64,000 bases of DNA, taken from NCBI GenBank assembly GCA_017522915.1, contig JAFWXX010000005.1, positions 62,001 through 126,000 on the forward strand. Reading direction: 5' to 3'. The translations under genes were made by a program, and so were the position numbers. The notes under the pieces were generated by a model. It was not told where the DNA came from. It saw only the letters and a list, made by a program, of their open reading frames with translations, and did no database searches. Positions within the stretch are counted from its first letter, which is position 1; each line of letters begins with the position of its first letter. The stretch is from Bacteroidaceae bacterium. Its GTDB lineage: Bacteria > Bacteroidota > Bacteroidia > Bacteroidales > Bacteroidaceae. Shown here piece after piece: positions 36,017 to 45,600 of this stretch.

Positions 36017-36727
36017 ATGGCAAAGTTTAAACGTATTCTTCTAAAGCTCAGCGGCGAGAGCCTCATGGGCGAACAGGGTTATGGCATCGATGTGAAAAGA
36101 TTGAACGAGTATGCAGCCCAGATAAAGGAGGTTGCAGAGATGGGTGTACAGATTGGAATTGTCATCGGAGGCGGCAACATTTTCCGTGGGCTTACAGGTG
36201 CAGGCAAAGGTTTCGACCGCGTAAAGGGCGACCAGATGGGCATGATGGCTACAGTAATCAACAGCTTAGCCTTGAGTTCGGCACTTGGAGCAGCCGGAGT
36301 TGCAAACAAAGTTCTCACAGCCATAAGAATGGAACCGGTGGGCGAGTTCTATACAAAATGGAAAGCCATTGAGGCTATGGAGAACGGACAGGTGGTAATT
36401 ATGGCAGCCGGAACAGGAAGCCCCTATTTCACGACCGACACAGGTTCTTCATTGAGAGGCATTGAGATTGAGGCCGATGTAATGCTAAAGGGCACACGTG
36501 TTGACGGCATATATACAGCCGACCCGGAAAAGGACCCGACAGCAACAAAGTTCGATGACATCACATACGACGAAGTAATTTCGCGCGGACTTAAGGTTAT
36601 GGATATCACAGCCACTGCAATGTGCAAACAGAACAACCTCCCTATCTATGTGTTCAATATGGATGTTGTAGGAAACCTTCGCAAGGTTATGGAGGGAGAA
36701 GAGATAGGAACATTCGTTCATCCATAA
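36017..36727 (+). CDS. pyrH: UMP kinase
   Basis: Phosphorylates UMP to UDP in pyrimidine nucleotide synthesis (hexameric bacterial type). The 236-aa protein has RILLKLSGESLMGEQGYGID at the start, the IVIGGGNIFRG loop, DQMGMMATVINSLAL, GTGSPYFTTDTGSSLRGIEI, KGTRVDGIYTADPEKDP and PIYVFNMDV near the end, all standard for the family. Confidence 0.97.
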   Translation: MAKFKRILLKLSGESLMGEQGYGIDVKRLNEYAAQIKEVAEMGVQIGIVIGGGNIFRGLTGAGKGFDRVKGDQMGMMATVINSLALSSALGAAGVANKVLTAIRMEPVGEFYTKWKAIEAMENGQVVIMAAGTGSPYFTTDTGSSLRGIEIEADVMLKGTRVDGIYTADPEKDPTATKFDDITYDEVISRGLKVMDITATAMCKQNNLPIYVFNMDVVGNLRKVMEGEEIGTFVHP

Positions 36728-36748
36728 CATTCAGCATGACAATCAGTA

Positions 36749-36786
36749 TAACAATCCGGCCGCAAGTGCACTTGCGGCCGGATTGT
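36749..36786 (+). terminator. Bidirectional terminator hairpin (pyrH / birA)
   Basis: A perfect 38-base palindrome with 19-bp arms (AACAATCCGGCCGCAAGTG outermost to centre) lies between the convergent pyrH and birA genes. Confidence 0.85.
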
Positions 36787-36790
36787 TTAT

Positions 36791-37558
36791 TTACACGAAT
36801 TGTTCAACCTCCTTAAAGGAGTAACGTAAAAGAGTACCGTCATTGCGCCTCAAAAGCAGTTGCCCAATAGGGGAAACGCCCTCAATGACAGCATAAAACT
36901 CACCATCGGAATCCTTGTAAAGACGGTGTTCGCCATATCCCAGCAACAGCCTCTCATACTCCGAAACAATCGGTGCTACGTTTCCGCAAAGCAGCTCATT
37001 GTACAAACCCTTGAATTCATCAAGCAGGACTTCAAGCACATCATCGGTTGCAACCTCCTTGCCTAGAAGCATCTTCATTGACACTGGCACTCTATCCATA
37101 ACCGGAAATTGCTCCTGGTTGACATTTAGGCCTATTCCAATTATTGCCTGTTCTATATATTGACCGGAGAAATCAAGCTCAATAAGTACACCGGCAAGTT
37201 TACGCCTCCCCACATAGATGTCATTAGGCCATTTAAGAAGGGTCTCTATTCCGTACCGCGACATAGCCTTATGCAAGGCAACGGCTACTGTTTGAGAGAG
37301 GCAGAACTGCTCTTTCACCAACAGTCGATCTCCCGGACGGAGCAAGATGCTGAGAAGAAGATTCCTCCCGCCTTGAGAAAGCCATACATTGCCTCTCTGC
37401 CCCCGGCCTGCAGTTTGCATTCTTGCGGCAACAACAGCTATACGGGCACCGCAACCGGCCTCCCGCCACAACTCATCGGCCTCATCCTTCGCATAACGGT
37501 TTGTGGAATCTACCGTATCGAGAAGCTTTACAAACACATCATCTTCCATACTTAACAC
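36791..37558 (-). CDS. birA: Biotin-[acetyl-CoA-carboxylase] ligase
   Basis: Attaches biotin to carboxylase carrier domains using ATP. The 255-residue enzyme has the biotin-protein ligase motifs DSTNRYAKDE, the adenylate-binding loop AGRGQRGNVWLS, LLKWPNDIYVGRRKLAG and GIGLNVNQ. It lacks the N-terminal winged helix of E. coli BirA, so it should be a catalytic-only ligase that does not repress a biotin operon. The start overlaps the end of the upstream YjbR-like gene by 20 bases; Met at residue 4 is an alternative start. Confidence 0.94.
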   Translation of the reverse strand: MLSMEDDVFVKLLDTVDSTNRYAKDEADELWREAGCGARIAVVAARMQTAGRGQRGNVWLSQGGRNLLLSILLRPGDRLLVKEQFCLSQTVAVALHKAMSRYGIETLLKWPNDIYVGRRKLAGVLIELDFSGQYIEQAIIGIGLNVNQEQFPVMDRVPVSMKMLLGKEVATDDVLEVLLDEFKGLYNELLCGNVAPIVSEYERLLLGYGEHRLYKDSDGEFYAVIEGVSPIGQLLLRRNDGTLLRYSFKEVEQFV

Positions 37559-37886
37559 GAACCTTCTTAGGAAGTTTCTTCAGTACCTCATCGTATGAAT
37601 GGTCAACAAGAGAGCAGAAAAGGGCATCGTCAAGGGCAGCTATATCAAGCTGGTTCCAGTAACGCTTGTTCATGTGCCATGCCGGCACTATCTGCGGATA
37701 CCTGTCACGAAGCTCTATTGCATAATCGGCATCACACTTAACGCAGAACCATTTGACATTCTCCAGGTCAACAATAGCAAAGATTCTGTTCTCGACCCTG
37801 AAGGCCAGCGTAGTCTCATCAAAAGGAAAATCCTCTGTTGCATTCTTCTTGCCAAGACAATATATGCGTGCATCCTCAATGTTCAT
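37539..37886 (-). CDS. MmcQ/YjbR-family protein
   Basis: A 115-residue protein of the MmcQ/YjbR family, a small fold sometimes described as DNA-binding but without firm function. The pattern ARIYCLGKKNATEDFPFDE at the start and WFCVKCDADYAIELRDRYP and HMNKRYWNQLDI later fits. It lies in a minus-strand operon, yraN-like gene, this gene, birA, with gaps of 10 bases and an overlap of 20 bases. Confidence 0.88.
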   Translation of the reverse strand: MNIEDARIYCLGKKNATEDFPFDETTLAFRVENRIFAIVDLENVKWFCVKCDADYAIELRDRYPQIVPAWHMNKRYWNQLDIAALDDALFCSLVDHSYDEVLKKLPKKVRVKYGR

Positions 37887-37896
37887 AACCTATTTA

Positions 37897-38259
37897 TTAC
37901 CATGTCGGGTAAAATGCATCTTCAATATGTTCTATTCTGTAGGGTTCACAGTTTCCTATAACCGTAACCACGTCGAAACGGAACTTAAGATTTACAGAAT
38001 TACGTTTTATATACGACTCCGCTGCCGATATAAGAAGGTTCATCTTCCGAGGCGTAACGGCATCAGCAGCATTGCCGTACTGTTCGCTGCTACGGCTTTT
38101 GACCTCAACAAACACAATGGTATCACGTTCCTTGGCTATAAGGTCAATCTCCTTATGCCCCGACCTCCAATTGTAATGCAGGACAGCATAGCCCTTATCG
38201 AGAAGAAAACGTGCTGCCAACATCTCACCCTTGCTGCCCAAAAGATTATGTTGTGCCAT
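37897..38259 (-). CDS. YraN-family (UPF0102) nuclease-like protein
   Basis: A 120-residue protein of the YraN/UPF0102 family, which has the PD-(D/E)XK nuclease core. The core motifs are KGEMLAARFLLDKGY, HKEIDLIAKERDTIVFVEVKSR (the D..EVK site) and the following NAADAVTPRKMNLL helix. A role in DNA or RNA processing is inferred from fold only. It is first in the birA operon and divergent from the small gene at 38405. Confidence 0.92.
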   Translation of the reverse strand: MAQHNLLGSKGEMLAARFLLDKGYAVLHYNWRSGHKEIDLIAKERDTIVFVEVKSRSSEQYGNAADAVTPRKMNLLISAAESYIKRNSVNLKFRFDVVTVIGNCEPYRIEHIEDAFYPTW

Positions 38260-38327
38260 TGAAGTGCATTTTTACCATATTCAGCAACGAAGATAACGCA
38301 TAGATAAAGGAAAAGCAAATGAAAAAC

Positions 38328-38358
38328 TTGCAATTAGCAACAAGTTGAGCTATTTTTG
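38328..38358 (+). promoter_or_regulatory. -33/-7 promoter for the small RHH-like gene and tadA
   Basis: TTG at 38328-38330 and TATTTTTG at 38351-38358 are separated by 20 bases. The next ATG in a matching frame is 38405. Confidence 0.65.
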
Positions 38359-38404
38359 CAGACAAGCAGCCTTGTCCTTAAGCTGCACAGAACAGAGAAA
38401 ACCT

Positions 38405-38644
38405 ATGGGCACAAGAAAGAGCAAGACACCCAAAGCGACAACAGCACGCATACAGCCAGTACGCCACTCGCGTGTAGTATGCCTTGTCAGCGACGAGGAG
38501 ATGAAAATCATTGACGACTACCTCAAGAAGTACAAGATTACCAACAAGAGCAACTGGATGCGCGAGACCCTGCTTTCATTCATATACAAGAACCTTGACG
38601 AGGACTACCCGACCCTCTTCGGCGAACATGACATGCGCCGGTAA
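38405..38644 (+). CDS. Small ribbon-helix-helix-like protein
   Basis: A 79-residue basic-then-acidic protein. The core RVVCLVSDEEMKIIDDYLKK followed by KITNKSNWMRETLLSFIYK has the strand-helix-helix pattern of ribbon-helix-helix DNA-binding or MobC-like proteins. This is a fold guess. The upstream 20 codons of the open frame cover the promoter, so I start at ATG 38405. tadA starts 6 bases after its stop. Confidence 0.65.
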   Translation: MGTRKSKTPKATTARIQPVRHSRVVCLVSDEEMKIIDDYLKKYKITNKSNWMRETLLSFIYKNLDEDYPTLFGEHDMRR

Positions 38645-38650
38645 TCACCC

Positions 38651-39082
38651 ATGACAGACAACGACTACATGAAACAGGCACTTGCAGAAGCACAGAAGGC
38701 TTTTGACAAGGATGAAGTACCCATAGGGGCTGTCATCGTATGCAAAGGGCGCATAATAGCACGTGCACATAACCTGACCGAAACGCTTAACGATGTAACC
38801 GCGCATGCCGAGATGCAGGCAATAACTGCAGCGGCAAACAATATCGGCGGCAAATATCTGAACGATTGCACTCTTTATGTAACCGTTGAGCCATGCCCTA
38901 TGTGTGCAGGAGCAATAGCCTGGGCACAGATGGGAAAGATTGTCTATGGAGCAACCGATGAAAAACGCGGATACAAGAGACTCGCCCCAAATGTCATGCA
39001 TCCTAAGACAGAAGTTACAGAAGGAATTTGTGCCGAAGAGTGTGCTGCACTGATGAAAAGGTTCTTTTCCGGGAAGAGATAA
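38651..39082 (+). CDS. tadA: tRNA adenosine(34) deaminase
   Basis: Converts A34 to inosine in tRNA-Arg (ACG). The 143-aa zinc-dependent deaminase has the catalytic HAEMQAI and the zinc-binding PCPMCAGAIAWAQ, with VPIGAVIV before them. It follows the RHH-like gene closely and probably shares its transcript. A 26-bp palindromic terminator lies after it. Confidence 0.95.
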   Translation: MTDNDYMKQALAEAQKAFDKDEVPIGAVIVCKGRIIARAHNLTETLNDVTAHAEMQAITAAANNIGGKYLNDCTLYVTVEPCPMCAGAIAWAQMGKIVYGATDEKRGYKRLAPNVMHPKTEVTEGICAEECAALMKRFFSGKR

Positions 39083-39088
39083 TTACTG

Positions 39089-39140
39089 TATCATAAAAGA
39101 AGAGCCTTCGGAATATTCCGAAGGCTCTTCTTTTATGATA
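39089..39140 (+). terminator. Bidirectional terminator hairpin (tadA / DUF5723)
   Basis: A perfect 52-base palindrome (26-bp arms, outer TATCATAAAAG and inner TTCGGAAT). It lies just after tadA and just before the DUF5723 gene's stop. Confidence 0.85.
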
Positions 39141-39151
39141 TCATTCAATAA

Positions 39152-40603
39152 TTATTCAGCAATTTCAACTTTCTTTGCCTTACCGCCACGCTTTCCGAAA
39201 GGAACATTCACGCCTACAGAAACACTTGCGTTCATATCCTTCGCAGGAATGCTGTACTCGCCCAGGTCGCTGAAGAAGCAATCGGTACCCACGAAGAGGT
39301 TAAAGCCTGTAAAACGTACATTTGCCATCGCGCCGAAGCTTGTACCGAATGTCGACTTTGTACCGCTCACTGCAAATTCAAACCATTTTACAGGTGCTAT
39401 GTTTGCCATAAGTGATACCTTGTAGAAAGAGTAATCACCATCGAAACGGTTAGTAAACAGCACGCCTGCACTAAGTTTGTCATAGAAAGGCATCTTGTAT
39501 TCAGCACCAAGGTTCAGCGTAGCCGCAAGAGAAGAGCTTTCGCTGCCTTTACCCTTGTCCTCAAAAGAGAGGAACTCCTCAAGGTCATCCTTCAAAGAGT
39601 TGAACTGCTCGTCAATATTGTCGGGAGATACATCATGCTCCTTTACATATTCGAAGCCGTCGAACTCAAACGGATTATTCTGGTCGATAGCAGCCTTTGA
39701 AACTTTCTTCCAGTTCATAAAACCGAGGTCGGTCACTGACGCTGAAACAATAAGTCCTTTTGTAAGGACATTGCTCAAGTCATAGACAGCACCGAAGTCT
39801 ATACCCATTCCGAAACCGTTTACACCGAGAGAAGGGTCATCATAACCATTAACAGCCTTTGTTCCGTTTATCATACGATTGTCGGAATACTTGAAATCAC
39901 CTCCCAATGAAACATTAGCACTGCCTTGCGTTCTTACAGTCCATTTCAAGGATGAAGGATTTGAGACGACGTCAACTCTATCAAGATTCACATCGGCATA
40001 AGCAAGACCGAGTATAAACTTCACACGTGCACCTAATGTAAGGTCCTTTGTTATCTTACGGGAGTGACCGAAAGCGATATCTACATAATTCCTGGTAAGA
40101 ATATTTATATCATTTATTGAATAGCTACTGTTATAATCGAGATTCTTCATGAAATCGAACATCTCGTATGGTACACTTGCACCAGTACGGGAATGAAAAC
40201 CTATATCAATTGTATTGTAGCCGCCAAAAGCAGAAAAACCAGCCGACATGATAGTCATGTCAATATCGGCCATTATCTTATTATCGCTTCCTATTCCGCT
40301 CAAGAATTCATTTGCATCAACAGAAGAGTGCATGAAACTCACTTTCTCTCCCGCACTGTTTCTGAAAATGAAGTTGTCTATGCCCACATCACCGGCAGCA
40401 TTGACGCTTACACCTCCCAGAATCGGCAACGAAATATAGTTCTGATCGTTCATCATCGCCGGATTAATCTTATGACGATACAAGTTGCCATTAAGGAAAT
40501 AACCGGTTCTGAGACTCTCCTGCGCTGTTGATACAACAGTAATGAGCAATAGTACTGCTAAAATACCAAAGCTCCTGAAATTGTGTCTGTTTTTCATAGC
40601 CAA
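39152..40603 (-). CDS. DUF5723-family outer-membrane protein
   Basis: A 483-residue exported protein with a signal peptide ending VVSTAQ, then ESLRTGYFLNGNLYRHKINPAMM. That block plus ARVKFILGLAYADVNLDRV and FGAVYDLSNVLTKGLIVSASVTDLGF fit the DUF5723 family of Bacteroidota. The repeated amphipathic strands and the C-terminal SVGVNVPFG-type segment suggest a beta-barrel in the outer membrane, related in style to PorV/FadL-like proteins. The function is unknown. Confidence 0.83.
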   Translation of the reverse strand: MAMKNRHNFRSFGILAVLLLITVVSTAQESLRTGYFLNGNLYRHKINPAMMNDQNYISLPILGGVSVNAAGDVGIDNFIFRNSAGEKVSFMHSSVDANEFLSGIGSDNKIMADIDMTIMSAGFSAFGGYNTIDIGFHSRTGASVPYEMFDFMKNLDYNSSYSINDINILTRNYVDIAFGHSRKITKDLTLGARVKFILGLAYADVNLDRVDVVSNPSSLKWTVRTQGSANVSLGGDFKYSDNRMINGTKAVNGYDDPSLGVNGFGMGIDFGAVYDLSNVLTKGLIVSASVTDLGFMNWKKVSKAAIDQNNPFEFDGFEYVKEHDVSPDNIDEQFNSLKDDLEEFLSFEDKGKGSESSSLAATLNLGAEYKMPFYDKLSAGVLFTNRFDGDYSFYKVSLMANIAPVKWFEFAVSGTKSTFGTSFGAMANVRFTGFNLFVGTDCFFSDLGEYSIPAKDMNASVSVGVNVPFGKRGGKAKKVEIAE

Positions 40604-40712
40604 AGATTTTAAATTGTATATTTTATTTAATTTAAACGTATATATACATTTATTAACAACTTTGGCAAAAGTACGACTATATTTATCTTTTACAAATATT
40701 TAATGATGAAAA

Positions 40713-40988
40713 TTATTCTATTTCTTCAAAATCGACATACTCTCCCTCGTCGTCGGCAAACAATTTACCGCGCTCGCGTTTTTGAGAGGAGCGTGTTTTT
40801 TCTTCTGAACGGGTTTCGCGTTCAGTGTAATACTTATTGCCCGGTTCATTTTTTCTTCTTCCCAAGCCAAACCATGAAAGTATTGTGGATATAGCTGAAA
40901 AAAAGACCGACAACACCATCATGGCAATAAACAGCACTATAAGAAATATTAAAAAAAGATATATCATAACGACATAATTATCCGACAA
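40713..40988 (-). CDS. DUF4834-family small membrane protein
   Basis: A 91-residue protein with one strong membrane helix (residues 9-37), a Gly/Arg-rich turn (GLGRRKNEPGN), and a charged, Glu/Lys/Arg-rich cytoplasmic tail ending in acidic residues (EYVDFEEIE), the DUF4834 layout. The start may be the internal Met MIYLFLIFLIV (residue 8). It lies downstream of the phospholipid genes pssA/psd on the same strand, with a gap of 49 bases. Confidence 0.7.
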   Translation of the reverse strand: MSDNYVVMIYLFLIFLIVLFIAMMVLSVFFSAISTILSWFGLGRRKNEPGNKYYTERETRSEEKTRSSQKRERGKLFADDEGEYVDFEEIE

Positions 40989-41037
40989 CTAGAACAAGGT
41001 TCCAGCCATCAATTGTTCAGTGGAAAATATAGATTGA

Positions 41038-41748
41038 TTATGGTCTTGTACCTCTTATATATAAAACTACAGAGAGAATAAGATACCATGTTATTATAAG
41101 AACGGGGGCCAAATAGCCAAGAACAAGCATTGGCAACATCACTGCAAGAAAGACAAACCTTGTCTTGTTGCATCTCCATGTAAAGTTCTTGAACTTAAGG
41201 GAGAACATCGGTATCTCGGACACAAGAAGATACGAAGACAGCAGAATGAGACCCAACATAAGAACCCAGCCGGCATTAAGATTGAATATCCAATGCCCGG
41301 CTCCGGTAACCAATGAAGACCAGAAAAGGGCATTCGCCGGAGTCGGCAAGCCTATGAAAGTATTTGTCTGCCTTGTATCGACATTGAACTTTGCCAGGCG
41401 GCAAGCAGAGAATACAGCTATAAGAAAAGCCGAATACGGTATTATCTCTGAAAAACAACCTAAGTATTCGGGATAATAGAGCACATCGTTCATATAATTG
41501 AACACTATTGCTGCAGGGGCAAAGCCGAATGTTATATCATCGGCAAGCGAATCCATCTGCACTCCCAGCGGAGATGACACGCGCAACAGCCTGGCCACCA
41601 TCCCATCAAAAAAGTCGAATACAGCACCCAGGACGATAAAGCCCATTGCCAAATCAAACGCACCTTTGAATGCCATGACACAAGCTATACAGCCTGAGAA
41701 CAGATTACAACAGGTTATTGCATTGGGTATATGCTTTTTTACAGACAT
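41038..41748 (-). CDS. pssA: CDP-diacylglycerol-serine O-phosphatidyltransferase
   Basis: Makes phosphatidylserine in the inner membrane, the first step of phosphatidylethanolamine synthesis. The 236-aa protein has the CDP-alcohol phosphotransferase motif DG-x2-AR-x8-G-x3-D-x3-D (FDGMVARLLRVSS, then GVQMDSLADD) and several membrane helices. psd lies 6 bases upstream on the same strand, so both steps of PE synthesis are in one operon. Confidence 0.94.
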   Translation of the reverse strand: MSVKKHIPNAITCCNLFSGCIACVMAFKGAFDLAMGFIVLGAVFDFFDGMVARLLRVSSPLGVQMDSLADDITFGFAPAAIVFNYMNDVLYYPEYLGCFSEIIPYSAFLIAVFSACRLAKFNVDTRQTNTFIGLPTPANALFWSSLVTGAGHWIFNLNAGWVLMLGLILLSSYLLVSEIPMFSLKFKNFTWRCNKTRFVFLAVMLPMLVLGYLAPVLIITWYLILSVVLYIRGTRP

Positions 41749-41754
41749 GGCAAA

Positions 41755-42453
41755 TTAATTAAGATAAGCTATTACGGTTTCGTTACCAACAGTCTTCTGT
41801 TCCAGCTCTACATTGATTTTTGCATCCAATGGCAAATAGAGGTCAACTCGCGAGCCGAATTTTATGAAGCCCATATGCTGGTCAATAAAGCACTCTTCAC
41901 CGGCTGAAGCATAAGTCACAATGCGACGCGCCATCGCACCGGCTATCTGGCGTACCAGAATCTCGCGCCCGTCTTCCATTTTTATAACAACAAGCGAACG
42001 CTCGTTTTCCGTGCTTGCCTTAGGAAGCCACGCCTTATGGAACTTTCCTTTCTGATGCTCCACACGTGTAACAACGCCATCTACCGGATACCAGTTGGCA
42101 TGCACGTTCATTGGGCTCATGAATATCGAAACCTGTATTCTCTCATCCTTGAAATGATCGGGTTCATAGACTTTCTCAATTACCACGACCTTGCCGTCGG
42201 CAGGAGCGACCACGACATTCTCAACATCACCGGGGAATATTCTTTTGGGACTTCTGAAGAAGTTCACCATCAAAAGATAAAGTACTAATGAGAAAGCACT
42301 TACAACGGAATTGAACAAGAGCTGTTCCGAGAAGAAATACCATAACGGGACATTAACTACCGCCAATATTATAAAGGAAGCAACCAATATGCCATTACCC
42401 TCACTATGAATTCTGTAATCCTTAAGTTTTCTTATTCTTTTGAACTTCTTCAT
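41755..42453 (-). CDS. psd: Phosphatidylserine decarboxylase (short form)
   Basis: Converts phosphatidylserine to phosphatidylethanolamine. The 232-residue protein is of the short archaeal/Bacteroidota-type (Psd-B-like) class. Signature blocks are [38 protein letters not shown] and, near the C-terminus, [10 protein letters not shown], where the GS pair is the pyruvoyl self-cleavage site. I start at [10 protein letters not shown]; the six earlier residues of the open frame look non-native. Confidence 0.93.
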   Translation of the reverse strand: MKKFKRIRKLKDYRIHSEGNGILVASFIILAVVNVPLWYFFSEQLLFNSVVSAFSLVLYLLMVNFFRSPKRIFPGDVENVVVAPADGKVVVIEKVYEPDHFKDERIQVSIFMSPMNVHANWYPVDGVVTRVEHQKGKFHKAWLPKASTENERSLVVIKMEDGREILVRQIAGAMARRIVTYASAGEECFIDQHMGFIKFGSRVDLYLPLDAKINVELEQKTVGNETVIAYLN

Positions 42454-42628
42454 AGATGCGCATCTATACATTATTTCACAAATGTAGCAAGAAAATATTA
42501 AAACGCAAAGAAAAATAGCAAAATCACAATTTCGCCGCTCTTTTTAGAAAGAAACGGGAAATATAGACAAAACAGCTTGTGTTAATAACTTTTTCATGAA
42601 AACAGCAGGACTAATGGGCAAAAGATAT

Positions 42629-42636
42629 TATCTTTA
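42629..42636 (+). promoter_or_regulatory. -7-like promoter element for dnaE (TATCTTTA)
   Basis: TATCTTTA, one base from consensus, lies 25 bases before the dnaE ATG. Confidence 0.45.
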
Positions 42637-42661
42637 TCGAACCTTAAGATGACTATACGAC

Positions 42662-45600
42662 ATGCAAGATTTTGTTCACTTACACGTTCACTCCCAATAC
42701 TCGATACTTGACGGGCAGGCTGCCATAAAGAAGCTTGTTGACAAGGCTATTGCCGATGGCATGAAAGGCATTGCCATCACCGACCACGGCAACATGATGG
42801 GTGTCAAAGAGTTCTTCAACTACGTGAACAAGCTGAACGCGAAAAAAAGTGAAGAGGAGAAGTTCAAGCCAATCATCGGATGCGAAGTATATATCGCTCC
42901 GCGAAGGCTGCAGGACAAGGAGACCAAAGACGACCGCGGCTACCATCTCATACTTCTTGCCAAGAACAAGAAAGGCTATCACAACCTTGTAAAGATTGTC
43001 TCCAAGGCATGGAGTGAAGGATACTATTATAACCCACGTACTGACAAGACGGAAGTGGAGAAATACCACGAAGGCATTATATGCTGCTCGGCCTGCCTCG
43101 GAGGCGAGATACCTCAACTGATCAAGAATGGCCAGATAGACAAGGCCGAAGAGAGCGTGATGTGGTTCAAGAACCTGTTCGGAGACGATTATTATTTAGA
43201 GCTACAGTTACATAAGGCTACCGTAGAACGTGCCAACCATGAGGTATATCCATTACAACTGGAAGTAAACAGGCACATAATTGAGCTCAGCAAGAAATGC
43301 GGAGTGAAACTGATATGTTCGAATGATGTCCATTTTGTTGACGAAGAGAATGCCGAAGCGCACGACCGTCTCATTTGCCTAAGTACCGGAAAAGACCTGG
43401 ACGACCCGAACCGCATGCTTTACTCGAAACAGGAATGGATGAAGACAAAGGCCGAGATGTGGGAGATGTTCAGCGACATTCCTGAAGCAATGGCAAACAC
43501 GGTAGAGATTTGCGACAAGGTTGAATTCTACACAATCGACAACGCACCCATCATGCCTAACTTCGCCATTCCGGAGGAATTCGGTACCGAAGAGGAGTAT
43601 AGAAAGACTATTACCCATGAAGACCTTTTCAACGAGTTTACACGCGACGAAAAGGGCAATGTAGTACTGTCGCAGGAAGAAGCAGAGAAAAAGATAAAGA
43701 AACTGGGAGGATACGACAAACTCTACCGCATCAAACTGGAGGGTGACTATCTTAGAAAAATCACATACGACGGAGCTAGGAAATGCTATCCGGAACCATT
43801 TTCGCAAGAGCTTATAGACCGCATCGATTTCGAGCTTCACATAATGAAGACAATGGGTTTCCCCGGTTACTTCCTCATAGTGCAGGACTTCATCAAGGCA
43901 GCCCGCGAGGAACTTGGAGTCTCTGTCGGGCCCGGACGAGGTTCGGCTGCAGGAAGCGTTGTCGCATACGCATTAGGCATAACCCGTGTCGATCCTATAA
44001 AATACGATCTTCTGTTCGAGCGTTTCCTTAACCCCGACCGAATATCATTGCCCGATATTGATGTCGATTTCGACGATGACGGACGAGGCAGGGTACTGAA
44101 CTGGGTAACGGAAAAGTACGGCCAGGAAAAAGTTGCACATATCATTACTTACGGAACTATGGCGACCAAGCTTGCCATAAAGGACGTCGCACGCGTTCAG
44201 AAACTTCCGCTTGACACATCGAACAAGCTTTGCAAGGCCATCCCCGACCGCCTGCCCGACGGTCTTAAGATGAACTTGCCCAATGCCATACAGGCTGTAC
44301 CGGAACTTCGTGAGGCCGAAGCATCCCCCGACCCTATCCTACGCGACACAATCAAATACGCGAAGATGCTTGAGGGCAATGTACGCAACACAGGTGTGCA
44401 CGCCTGCGGAACAATCATATGCCGCGACGACATCACGGACCACGTTCCTATAAGCATTGCTGAAGACAAGGAGACCGGCGAGAAGATGCTTGTTACCCAA
44501 TACGAAGGAAGCGTCATTGAAGAAACAGGCCTCATAAAGATGGACTTCTTGGGACTCAAGACGCTCTCGGTTATAAAAGAGGCATTGGAGAATATACGCC
44601 AGAGCCTCAAGATTGACGTTGACATTGACTCAATCCCTATCGACGACCCGAAGACATATGAACTGTATTGCAACGGCAACACTATCGGCACATTCCAGTT
44701 CGAGTCACCGGGAATGCAGAAATATCTGCGTGAATTGCAGCCAAGCACATTCGAGGACCTCATAGCCATGAACGCCCTCTACCGTCCAGGCCCAATGGAC
44801 TATATCCCCGACTTCATCCAGCGCAAACACAATCCCGCACTGGTACAATATGACATTCCTTGTATGGAGAAATATCTCAAGGATACATACGGAATCACTG
44901 TTTATCAGGAGCAGGTGATGCTCCTGTCACGACTGCTGGCCGATTTCACACGTGGCGAGAGCGACACGCTCCGAAAGGCCATGGGAAAGAAGCTCAAGGC
45001 AAAGCTGGACGAACTCAAGCCCAAATTCATCAATGGCGGAAAGAAGAACGGACACGACGAGAAGATATTGGAAAAGATATGGGCCGATTGGGAGAAATTC
45101 GCTTCGTATGCCTTCAACAAGTCACACGCTACATGTTACTCATGGGTTGCGTACCAGACTGCATACCTGAAAGCCAACTACCCTCCGCAGTACATGGCAG
45201 GAGCCATGAGCCGCAACCTTGACAAGATAACTGAAATCACAAAGCTGATGCAGGAGTGCAAGAGCATGGGAATCAACGTTCTTGGCCCCGATGTCAACGA
45301 ATCGCGCCGCAAGTTCAGCGTAAACAAGGGAGGTGACGTTAGATTTGGCCTATGTGCCGTAAAGGGTGTGGGTGAGAATGCCGTGCAATGCATCATCGAC
45401 GAGCGTGAGGCAAACGGCCCGTTCAAGAGCATATTCGATTTTGTCGAGCGTGTCAACCTTACTGCATGCAACCGCAAGAACCTTGAATGCCTGGCTTTTG
45501 CCGGAGCATTCGACGAATTGCCAGGTGGTATAACACGAGAGCAGTATGCAGGAATAAACAGCAAGGGAGAACAGTTCCTGGAGGCACTTATAAGATACGG

